In this document: positions 6,721 through 12,845 of the stretch, in pieces
How positions within the stretch are numbered: the stretch's first letter is position 1
How the letters are laid out: each line of letters opens with the position of its first letter
Assembly: GCA_964421875.1 (NCBI GenBank)
Contig: CAYQZD010000094.1
Location: 1 to 15,071, forward strand
Direction: 5' to 3'
Origin: CAYQZD01 sp964421875
Lineage (GTDB): Bacteria; Electryoneota; Tariuqbacteria; Tariuqbacterales; Tariuqbacteraceae
Length of the DNA stretch: 15,071 nt
The notes under the pieces: model-generated
Databases searched by the model: none
What the model was told of the DNA's origin: nothing
What the model saw: only the letters and a program-made list of their open reading frames with translations
Position numbers and translations under genes: made by a program

Positions 6721-6764
6721 AGTCAACAAGTCTGCAAGTCGCCAAGTCATCAAGTCTAAAGTTA
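6721..6764. repeat. 8-nt degenerate tandem tract
   Basis: Units AGTCAACA, AGTCTGCA, AGTCGCCA, AGTCATCA and AGTCTAAA, then AGTT: strict period 8. It lies about 40 bases upstream of the rnfA start, a position similar to those of the tracts at 5354-5390 and 9404-9443. Confidence 0.8.
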
Positions 6765-6800
6765 CGGGAGCTGCATTCCGTGTCTGGCGATATTGCGTTA

Positions 6801-6832
6801 TGTCAGGTCTTTAACGAAATGGAGACCTGACA
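6801..6832. repeat. Hairpin repeat TGTCAGGTCT/AGACCTGACA
   Basis: Perfect 10-bp arms (6801-6810 and 6823-6832) with a 12-nt loop, directly beyond the rnfE stop codon. It is the longer copy of the repeat at 5419-5446. It could pause transcription or protect the 3' end of the rnfGE message, but no T-run follows on the minus strand. Confidence 0.75.
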
Positions 6833-6833
6833 T

Positions 6834-7436
6834 CTATTTCTTCCTGCATTTACGCAAATCCAGCCAATTGAATATCATCAACAGCAGTCCCATAGTGATG
6901 AATGCGCCCGGCGAAAGAATCATCACCAGCATCGGCTCGAAACTGCTCCCCAGCACTGGGAAGCCCATCAGTTTGCCGTCTCCCAGGAGTTCTCTGAAGA
7001 AGGCGATGAGGATGAGCCCCAGCGTGAAGCCTGCGCCCATCCCAATCCCGTCCATAATGGCGAAAAAAGTGTTGTTGCGGGAAGCGAACGCTTCCGCCCG
7101 GCCTAAAATGATGCAGTTCACCACAATCAGGGGCACGAAGATGCCCAGCGCCTTGAACAGGTCGGGAAAATATGCCTCCATCACCATTTCCACCAGCGTC
7201 ACGAAAGTAGCGATAACCACGATGAAGATGGGGATGCGGATTTTGGGCGGTATCCCCTTGCGGATGAGGGAGATGATGATATTGGAGCAGAGCAGGACGA
7301 AGGTCGCCGCCGCCCCCATCCCGATAGCGTTGTCGATCGAGGTCGACACCGCCAGCACCGGGCACAATCCCAGCGCCAGCCGAAAAATGGGATTTTCCTT
7401 GTAGAGGCCCTTGGTGAGTTCCTTGACAGCGTTCAT
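6834..7436 (-). CDS. rnfE: Rnf complex subunit E
   Basis: An integral membrane subunit of the Rnf complex, 200 residues, paralogous to RnfA. Cys25 (LALGLCPVLAV) and Cys108 (IVVNCIILGRAEAFA) are the two cluster ligands expected of RnfE/NqrD. The NPIF motif (15-18) near the start, the GRAEAFAS segment (112-119) and the GMGAGFTLGL stretch are typical of the subunit. About six membrane helices are predicted, and the C-terminus is basic and short. Its ATG overlaps the rnfG stop codon in an ATGA arrangement, with GGAGGAG just upstream inside rnfG, so the two are translationally coupled. This is the only tight junction left in the rnf series. Confidence 0.95.
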   Translation of the reverse strand: MNAVKELTKGLYKENPIFRLALGLCPVLAVSTSIDNAIGMGAAATFVLLCSNIIISLIRKGIPPKIRIPIFIVVIATFVTLVEMVMEAYFPDLFKALGIFVPLIVVNCIILGRAEAFASRNNTFFAIMDGIGMGAGFTLGLILIAFFRELLGDGKLMGFPVLGSSFEPMLVMILSPGAFITMGLLLMIFNWLDLRKCRKK

Positions 7437-8029
7437 CTCTGCTCCTCCAGTTTGGTTTGCAGCGCCTGAGCGGATTCCTTGATGGAGTTGGCGATAGCGC
7501 GGCCGGTGATAGTAGCTCCGGTGATGGAATGAACTTTGCCGCCATCCTTATCAACCGCGATGGTCAGCGCTTTCAGTGGCTGCTCTCCCTCATCCTCGCG
7601 GTGGCTCAGATAAAACTGCCGCTGGAACCAGGGCTCGGTCTCGCCGTAGAGCACCTCTTGGCTCTTGGCGCCAAGCCCCGGTGTTTCCTGCTGGGAAGTT
7701 ATCTTTATCCCGGTGACGTTGAACAGTGAGTCCAGTCCCGTGACCGTCTTGATAGTCGAGGAATAGCCCTTCCCCGCCGCGGTGAAAACATAGCCGATGA
7801 GATTCACGGCTTCCTTATCCGCATACACCTTGTAATAGGGCAGGGCGGTGGCGGAGTCGCACAGGACATAGAGTTCCCCTTCGATGACCTCTGAGCGAGC
7901 CTTGGCTTCCTCCATCCGCTTGTACGCTTCGATGATAGGCTTGGTTTTACCGTTAACCAATGACAGCGCCCCCGCGGCGATACCGGTCACCAGCGCCAAA
8001 ATTAAGGCTAATTTAAGTATGTATCCCAT
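7433..8029 (-). CDS. rnfG: Rnf complex subunit G (covalent FMN protein)
   Basis: The periplasm-facing flavin subunit of the Rnf complex, 198 residues. One N-terminal membrane helix (about 4-25) is followed by an FMN-binding domain. ETPGLG (115-120) is the conserved loop of the fold. The flavin attachment motif is HSITGAT (167-173), with FMN expected on Thr173 by ApbE-type transfer. The usual motif begins with Asp (D-x-x-S/T-G-A-T), but position 167 is His here, which is unusual. The rest of the motif is intact, followed by ITGRAIANSIK. rnfE overlaps its 3' end by four bases, and rnfD lies 234 bp upstream across a repeat-bearing gap. No Shine-Dalgarno sequence is seen before the ATG. Confidence 0.93.
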   Translation of the reverse strand: MGYILKLALILALVTGIAAGALSLVNGKTKPIIEAYKRMEEAKARSEVIEGELYVLCDSATALPYYKVYADKEAVNLIGYVFTAAGKGYSSTIKTVTGLDSLFNVTGIKITSQQETPGLGAKSQEVLYGETEPWFQRQFYLSHREDEGEQPLKALTIAVDKDGGKVHSITGATITGRAIANSIKESAQALQTKLEEQR

Positions 8030-8118
8030 TTTAAAACTTCAGTTTACAGATTCTAAACTTATTACCAATGTTCTGTATTACACGCTTGTAATACTCACCT
8101 AAAGAGTTGTCAGTAGTA

Positions 8119-8138
8119 GGGCGGGTTCTTAACCCGCC
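8119..8138. repeat. Hairpin repeat with 8-3-8 layout
   Basis: GGCGGGTT (8120-8127), loop CTT, AACCCGCC (8131-8138), preceded by GTAG. It has the same 8-3-8 layout and the same CTT loop as 9488-9506. It lies between rnfD and rnfG. Confidence 0.7.
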
Positions 8139-8155
8139 ATTTTCTGTCATTATCT

Positions 8156-8178
8156 AATTCGTTTAATTCGTTGTGAAT
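8156..8178. repeat. 9-nt tandem tract ending GTGAAT, copy B
   Basis: AATTCGTTT (8156-8164), then AATTCGTT and GTGAAT (8173-8178). The sequence after it (ATAATCTCCAAATAAACAAA) follows copy A at 2558 with one difference, so the repeat extends beyond the nonamer core. Confidence 0.7.
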
Positions 8179-8237
8179 ATAATCTCCAAATAAACAAACA
8201 CATACACATCTAAGACTTCATAAACCTAAACTCATAA

Positions 8238-8256
8238 GGGTGGATTTTAACCCACC
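8238..8256. repeat. Short hairpin beyond rnfD
   Basis: GGGTGG and its partner CCCACC flank an A/T-rich centre (ATTTTAA), starting seven bases beyond the rnfD stop codon on the minus strand. It is related to the GGCGG hairpins. It might act as an mRNA 3' end structure; no T-run is present. Confidence 0.5.
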
Positions 8257-8263
8257 ATTATTT

Positions 8264-9340
8264 CTATTTAGCTTCCTTCACCAACCCAAATTTCTTCGGC
8301 AACGTGTATCTGTCTATCAACGGCGTGGTCAGGTTCATCAAAAGTATCGAATACGACACCCCTTCCGGATAGCCTCCCACCAGGCGGATGATGATGGTGA
8401 GCAGACCGCAGCCCACCCCGAAAATAGCGCGCCCCTTCCGTGTAATCGGCGAAGTCACCATATCGGTCGCCATAAAGAACGCGCCTAAGATGAGCCCGCC
8501 GGAGAAGATGTGGAACAGAATGTTACCCGTAAACAAGCTGGTCTTGCCTCCGAAAATCCACCCCAAAATCGCCACGGTGCCGATGTAAAAAACCGGGATG
8601 CGCCAGCCCACAATCCGCTTGTACATCAGATACAGCGCGCCGATGATAAGCAGCAGCGCAGAAGTCTCGCCGATGCACCCGCCAACATTGCCGAAAAAGA
8701 GGTGTCCGATGGAATCGAACATCTTGTCGATAGCGGCGTAGGCGGCGTTGACCTTTTCCGGCAGATACTGAGAAACGTTGGCAATCACAGTCTTCGATTC
8801 CTTCACCACATTCAAGGGAGTGGCGGTGGAAACCGCGTCCACCAATTTCCCCTGAACCGCCACATTCCAGGAGAAAAAGCTGTAGCCGGGGTCCTGATAC
8901 CAAAAGGGTTTGAGCCAGTCGGCGGTCATATGCACCGGCCACGAAGCCAGCAGAAACGCCCTTCCCAGCAGCGCCGGATTCAGAGGATTATAACCCAGCC
9001 CCCCGAAGGGCTGTTTGCCGATGCCGATAGCGAACACCGAGCCAATGATGGGAATCCAGAAGGGGACGCCCGGAGGAAGGTTGAAAGACAGTAGTATCCC
9101 GGTGAGGATAGCGGAACCATCGGAAACGGTGACCGGCACGCGACGCAGCTTTTGTATCACAAATTCCGTGAGCACCGCGGAAACCACCGCGATCACGGTC
9201 AGCGTCAAAGCCCGTAAACCGAATATGTAGGTCGCCCCTATCAGCGCCGGTACCAGCGTGAGATTCACGGTATGCATTATCTTGGGGATGTTGGCTTTGT
9301 CCCTGATATGCGGAGAAACGGATACGGTGAATTGTTCCAT
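8264..9340 (-). CDS. rnfD: Rnf complex subunit D (covalent FMN, membrane)
   Basis: The large membrane subunit of the Rnf complex, 358 residues with about ten helices, homologous to NqrB. N-terminal SPHI (9-12), SDGSAILTGILLSFNLPP (73-90) and KQPFGGLGYNPLNPALLGRA (109-128) are family hallmarks. The flavin attachment motif is DAVSTATPL (168-176), with FMN expected on Thr174; Thr occupies the Gly position before Ala, a variant I believe is common in RnfD. FMATDMVTSPIT near the C-terminal third is also conserved. The next gene is rnfG, 234 bp away, and a glycosyltransferase gene occupies the place upstream where rnfC would adjoin. No Shine-Dalgarno sequence is seen before the ATG. Confidence 0.95.
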   Translation of the reverse strand: MEQFTVSVSPHIRDKANIPKIMHTVNLTLVPALIGATYIFGLRALTLTVIAVVSAVLTEFVIQKLRRVPVTVSDGSAILTGILLSFNLPPGVPFWIPIIGSVFAIGIGKQPFGGLGYNPLNPALLGRAFLLASWPVHMTADWLKPFWYQDPGYSFFSWNVAVQGKLVDAVSTATPLNVVKESKTVIANVSQYLPEKVNAAYAAIDKMFDSIGHLFFGNVGGCIGETSALLLIIGALYLMYKRIVGWRIPVFYIGTVAILGWIFGGKTSLFTGNILFHIFSGGLILGAFFMATDMVTSPITRKGRAIFGVGCGLLTIIIRLVGGYPEGVSYSILLMNLTTPLIDRYTLPKKFGLVKEAK

Positions 9341-9403
9341 CTGAGATTCTATTTATTCGATGTATTATTTATATAAGGTCGAAGATAATTGACAAGTTAT
9401 ATG

Positions 9404-9443
9404 AGTCTGCAAGTCATCAGGTCAGCAAGTTCGCAAGTCGAAT
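9404..9443. repeat. 8-nt degenerate tandem tract
   Basis: Units AGTCTGCA, AGTCATCA, GGTCAGCA, AGTTCGCA and AGTCGAAT, period 8. It lies about 60 bases upstream of the rnfD start and is the third tract of this type in the rnf spacers. Confidence 0.75.
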
Positions 9444-9487
9444 ATTCCGGGAACCTAATTTTCGTGCCGGGCGCCACAGAAGATGTG

Positions 9488-9506
9488 GGCGGAATCTTAT
9501 TCCGCC
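9488..9506. repeat. Hairpin repeat with 8-3-8 layout
   Basis: GGCGGAAT (9488-9495), loop CTT, ATTCCGCC (9499-9506), six bases beyond the glycosyltransferase stop codon. It has the same loop and spacing as the hairpin at 8119-8138, with two compensating base-pair changes in the stem. It may double as a 3' end structure. Confidence 0.7.
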
Positions 9507-9512
9507 GAAAAA

Positions 9513-10631
9513 CTATCCCCCGGCCGCTTCTTCAAACAACGCCAACGTCTTTTCTGCGAAGCCGTTGTCGATGAATTTGCGCGCTTGAATGCGCCCCTTC
9601 TCCCGCATTTTCGCGCGCAGGCTCTCCTCGGTGAGCAGTTTCAGCAGTTCCGCAACGATGTCCTCCTCCGATTCCGGATTCACCATCAACGCCGCTTCTC
9701 CAACAACCTCCGGCAGCGACGATACCTTCGAGGTCAGAACCGGAGTTCCATAGTACATCGCTTCCAACGGAGGATAGCCGAATCCTTCGTAAAGCGAAGG
9801 GTAGCAAAACACCGCCGCCCCGGCGAAAACCGCCGGCAGGCTCGATTCAGCGATGAAACCGGTGAAAATCACATTCTCCGCCACCCCGGCTCTCGCTGCC
9901 ATATCCTGCAAACCCCCGCTCTTCCAGCCCGTCCGCCCCGTGATAACCAGCGGGTATCCCCGCCTGATGTCCTCCGGCAAACGGCTGTAAGCTCGAATCA
10001 GCCGCGGTAGATTCTTCCGGGGCTCCATCGTGCCCACGGTCAGGATGTATTTCTCAGCCTTCACTGGATTTTCTGCTATGGCAGCTTCTGTTATGGGACC
10101 AAGCGAAGGATAAATTACCCGGATTTTGTCGGAATCGAGCTTGAAGCGGCGGACTATGTCGTTTTTGGTGTTTTCAGAAGGAACCGAAATCACCCGGGCT
10201 CGATGCGCCAGACGCTCCATCATAAATCTGAGGTAACTCCCTCTGACCTGCCCGAAAGTCTGTGGGAAAAGGAAAGGCGTCAAATCGTGAATCACCGCCG
10301 CCACCGGTATCCGCTTGCCGAATACCGGCGCGAAATGGCAGGGAGCGAACATTAGGTCGCATCCGGTATTATGAAAACGCCTTGCCAGCAGAATGTTGTC
10401 CCATACCGGCTTCAACGCCCGGTTGAAATCGTTCCAGGGGATTTCCAGGGTGTCCCCCTGAAGCAGCGGCGGCAGACTGCAAGCCCCCTCCGCCATCACC
10501 ACCGCGCTGAATCTATGTGAAGGAGAAGCCTTCTCCATATCGCGGAAAAGGTTGTAGATATAGCGGCCGATACCGGCTCGATGCGGGTGAACTTCCCGCG
10601 CGTCAACCAGGATTTTCATCCGTTTAATCAT
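9513..10631 (-). CDS. Glycosyltransferase family 4 (GT-B fold)
   Basis: A 372-residue retaining glycosyltransferase that would move a sugar from a nucleotide-sugar donor to an envelope glycan or lipid. The N-terminal acceptor domain has AGIGRYIYNL (19-28) and the HDLTPFLFP segment (115-123). The C-terminal donor domain starts at LTVGTMEPRKN (197-207), with Arg205 and Lys206 facing the donor phosphates, and has the EX7E motif (Glu282 and Glu290 in YEGFGYPPLEA). SLPEVVGEAA (305-314) is typical of mannosyl- or rhamnosyl-type GT4 enzymes; the actual sugar is not evident. Two starts are possible: the ATG at 10631 or the ATG four codons later, which gives a typical MKILVDAR beginning. Neither has a good Shine-Dalgarno sequence. 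Its position between rnfC and rnfD is abnormal. Confidence 0.88.
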   Translation of the reverse strand: MIKRMKILVDAREVHPHRAGIGRYIYNLFRDMEKASPSHRFSAVVMAEGACSLPPLLQGDTLEIPWNDFNRALKPVWDNILLARRFHNTGCDLMFAPCHFAPVFGKRIPVAAVIHDLTPFLFPQTFGQVRGSYLRFMMERLAHRARVISVPSENTKNDIVRRFKLDSDKIRVIYPSLGPITEAAIAENPVKAEKYILTVGTMEPRKNLPRLIRAYSRLPEDIRRGYPLVITGRTGWKSGGLQDMAARAGVAENVIFTGFIAESSLPAVFAGAAVFCYPSLYEGFGYPPLEAMYYGTPVLTSKVSSLPEVVGEAALMVNPESEEDIVAELLKLLTEESLRAKMREKGRIQARKFIDNGFAEKTLALFEEAAGG

Positions 10632-10668
10632 TTATATATAGTAACACTCTACGATTCGAAGCGCAAGC

Positions 10669-10736
10669 GTCATTCTGGCTGCGAAGCAAGCCAGAATCTT
10701 TCTTTTCCGGAAGGATTCCGGCTGCGCCGGAATGAC
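10669..10736. mobile_element. MITE-like 68-bp inverted-repeat element
   Basis: The ends are GTCATTC (10669-10675) and GAATGAC (10730-10736). Two hairpins lie inside: ATTCTGGCT/AGCCAGAAT (10672-10680 and 10689-10697) and ATTCCGGC/GCCGGAAT (10715-10722 and 10726-10733). It has the same architecture as 4046-4128. The motif GTAACACTCTAC, which also begins the repeats at 2449 and 12206, lies just to its left (10641-10652). It is in the spacer between the glycosyltransferase gene and rnfC. Confidence 0.7.
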
Positions 10737-10822
10737 TTCTTATCTGCAACTTCATAAAACTAAACTGTAACCATATATACAGCCGCGTCGTACTTTATTA
10801 ATTTCGCTGAGTTGTAGTGCTC

Positions 10823-12154
10823 CTACGCCGCCTCGCGCTTCTTCCGCAGTTTGTTCACCTCCAGCTTGCCCAGCTTCATCAGATGCACTAAGTTGCGCTT
10901 GGTGGGGCAGATATAACTGCAGGAGCCGCACTCGATGCAGTCTAAAATATGGGTCTTTTCCGCCTCCTCGAAACGGTCATATTCCACCAGCGTCCCCAGC
11001 AGGCTGGGAGTCAGCTTCATCGGGCAGACTTCGAGGCACCTGCCGCAGGAAATGCAGGGTTTGGATTCGTCTAACATCGCTGATTTCGCATCCAGCGCCA
11101 ATATTCCCGAAGTGCCCTTGATAACGGGAACCTCATCGGTATATTGCGCCAGCCCCATCATCGGTCCCCCCATAATCAGTTTGGCGGCCTCCTCGGTGTA
11201 GCCTCCGGCGAATTCGATTAAATCGGCGAACATAGTCCCGATACGGGCGCGGATGTTCTTAGGAGTTTTCACCCCGGGCCCAGTAACCGTAACCACCCGT
11301 TCCATCAAAGGCTTCCGCATCGCCGCCGCCTCGAAAATCGATACCGCAGTGCCCACATTATGCACCAGACAGCTCACATCCATCGGCAAACCGCCGGAGG
11401 GGACTTCCCGCCCGGTCAAAGCGCGGATAAGCTGTTTTTCCGCCCCTTGAGGGTATTTGACCGGCAGAGCTATCACTTCCACGCCAGGGAAACTCTTTCC
11501 GATTTCCCGCAGTTTTGCCACCGCGTCCGGTTTGTTGTTTTCGATAGCGATGAAACTCTTAGCAGGCTGCAGAATCTTGTTGATGACTTCCAAACCCTTG
11601 AAAATCTCCTCGCCCTGCTCCAACATTAAACGGTGGTCGGCGGTGAGATAGGGTTCGCATTCGGCGCCGTTGATAATTGTGATTTCGATTTTCTTACCCT
11701 TGGGCGGCGACAGCTTGACGTGAGTGGGAAACGCCGCCCCTCCCATTCCCGCCAATCCCGCGTCCCGAATCCGATCAATCATTTCCTCTTTGGGCAACTC
11801 AAGGTAGCCCTCCTCGACCGTCAACTCGTGATGCGGTTCATCCTCGCCGTCATTCTCGATTTCCACCGCCATCACTTTAGCCCCGAAAGGGTGGGGGAAC
11901 AAGTCCACCTTTTTCACCTTCCCCGACACTGGCGAATGACAGGGAACCGAGACGAACCCCCCCGGCTCGGTCAAAGACTGCCCCAACAGCACCCGGTCCT
12001 TTTTTGCCACTACCGGCTTCCCCGGCGCGCCCAAATGCTGGACGATGGGAACCACTATCCGTTCCGGCGCCGCCAGAATTTCGACAGGCAGCTTTTCCGT
12101 CAGGCGCTTGTATTCCGGGGGATGCGCCCCCCCTTCAAAAGTTCTTTTAGCCAT
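10823..12154 (-). CDS. rnfC: Rnf complex subunit C (NADH-binding, iron-sulfur)
   Basis: The peripheral subunit of the Rnf complex that binds NAD(H) and FMN, 443 residues. The N-terminal FEGGAHPPEYK (6-16) is the classic RnfC start. The glycine-rich GLAGMGGAAFPTHVK (133-147) and INGAECEPYLTADHR (161-175) form the nucleotide/FMN site shared with complex I NuoF. Two ferredoxin-type sets close the protein: C367/370/373/377 and C406/409/412/416, giving two [4Fe-4S] clusters. The C-terminus is short and basic, without the long Ala/Lys-rich extension of enterobacterial RnfC. It is first in the rnfCDGEAB order. The gap to the deaminase gene upstream is 220 bp and holds repeats; a glycosyltransferase gene follows. 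No Shine-Dalgarno sequence is seen; the leader is A/T-rich. Confidence 0.95.
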   Translation of the reverse strand: MAKRTFEGGAHPPEYKRLTEKLPVEILAAPERIVVPIVQHLGAPGKPVVAKKDRVLLGQSLTEPGGFVSVPCHSPVSGKVKKVDLFPHPFGAKVMAVEIENDGEDEPHHELTVEEGYLELPKEEMIDRIRDAGLAGMGGAAFPTHVKLSPPKGKKIEITIINGAECEPYLTADHRLMLEQGEEIFKGLEVINKILQPAKSFIAIENNKPDAVAKLREIGKSFPGVEVIALPVKYPQGAEKQLIRALTGREVPSGGLPMDVSCLVHNVGTAVSIFEAAAMRKPLMERVVTVTGPGVKTPKNIRARIGTMFADLIEFAGGYTEEAAKLIMGGPMMGLAQYTDEVPVIKGTSGILALDAKSAMLDESKPCISCGRCLEVCPMKLTPSLLGTLVEYDRFEEAEKTHILDCIECGSCSYICPTKRNLVHLMKLGKLEVNKLRKKREAA

Positions 12155-12205
12155 ATTTTCAGTTATATATTATTTGAAGGTATCTTCTAAATAAATTCTT
12201 TTCTC

Positions 12206-12315
12206 GTAACACTCTACTGATGTGAAGTTATACCATTGTTCACAAATCCATGTTCTTATGTGTTATCGATATAATTCTAATCGAATTCGTTTAATCCGTT
12301 TAATTCGTTGTGAAT
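12206..12315. repeat. Composite dispersed repeat, copy C, with 9-nt tandem core
   Basis: It begins GTAACACTCTACTGATGTG, matching 2449 with one change, and contains TTCACAAATC. The nonamer core follows: AATTCGTTT (12284-12292), AATCCGTTT (12293-12301), AATTCGTT, then GTGAAT (12310-12315). The inverted pair TTCACAA (12239) / TTGTGAA (12308) is also present in copy A. It lies in the spacer between rnfC and the deaminase gene. Confidence 0.7.
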
Positions 12316-12327
12316 ATAAGATTTTCC

Positions 12328-12355
12328 TCGTTCCCACGCTCCCGCGTGGGAATGC
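12328..12355. repeat. Dispersed palindromic repeat CGTTCCCACGC type
   Basis: TTCCCACGC (12331-12339) pairs with GCGTGGGAA (12344-12352) around a 4-nt loop, preceded by CCTCG and followed by TGCAG. Variants lie at 5871-5891 and 14751-14770. I know this repeat as widespread in the spacers of many unrelated bacteria. It lies about 20 bases beyond the deaminase stop codon. Confidence 0.7.
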
Positions 12356-12374
12356 AGACCTAAAAGACCATCTA

Positions 12375-12845
12375 TTATGGTTTCCCCTTAAACTGCCTAA
12401 TCCTTATCCCCGCCTCCTCAATCAATTCCGCCGACAGTTCATCGGGGTAGCCCTCGGCATAAACGAACTCCACCACCCCCGCGTTTATCAACATCTTGGT
12501 GCAGAGCACGCAGGGATGATTGGTGGAGTACAAAGTCGCTCCCTCGATGGACACGCCCGACGCCGCCGCCTGGATGATAGTGTTCTGCTCCGCGTGCACC
12601 GCCCGGCTGATTTCGTGCCGCTCACCGGAAGGGATGCCCCGGCTTTCCCGCAGGCAGCCTTCCGGGCGCTCCCCGCAATGCTTGATCCCCCGGGGAGGAC
12701 CGTTATACCCGGTAGCCAGTATCCGCCGGTCCCGCACCAATATCGCCCCCACCTTCCGCCGCAGGCAGGTCCCCCGGCTCGCCACCAGGAAGGCGATATC
12801 CATAAAATATTTATCCCACGATGGACGCTTGTCTCTCAAAATCAT
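12375..12845 (-). CDS. Deoxycytidylate (dCMP) deaminase
   Basis: A zinc hydrolase of 156 residues that turns dCMP into dUMP, the substrate of thymidylate synthase. HAE (84-86) supplies a zinc ligand and the proton-shuttling Glu86; PCVLC (111-115) supplies Cys112 and Cys115. The N-terminal RPSWDKYFM (7-15) and the Cys-rich segment HCGERPEGC (56-64) are typical of ComEB-type dCMP deaminases, as is TGYNGPPRG (45-53). The length is normal. Downstream of glyA it makes functional sense, because GlyA supplies the methylene-folate that thymidylate synthase needs; a glyA-dCMP deaminase pair is common in bacteria. The ATG at 12845 lies inside an inverted repeat (CCAGTGAATG on the sense strand), so the repeat has supplied the immediate leader. 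No Shine-Dalgarno sequence is visible. Confidence 0.93.
   Translation of the reverse strand: MILRDKRPSWDKYFMDIAFLVASRGTCLRRKVGAILVRDRRILATGYNGPPRGIKHCGERPEGCLRESRGIPSGERHEISRAVHAEQNTIIQAAASGVSIEGATLYSTNHPCVLCTKMLINAGVVEFVYAEGYPDELSAELIEEAGIRIRQFKGKP

Noticed and set aside
6801..6832. Intrinsic terminator beyond rnfE
   Set aside because: The stem is strong, but no T-run follows on the transcribed strand and the same sequence recurs at 5419-5446, so a dispersed repeat is the better call.
8510..9094. Open frame antisense to rnfD
   Set aside because: It overlaps an intact rnfD fully and has no recognisable motif or start signal.
11633..12190. Open frame antisense to the rnfC start
   Set aside because: No motif, and it runs into the upstream spacer without a ribosome binding site.
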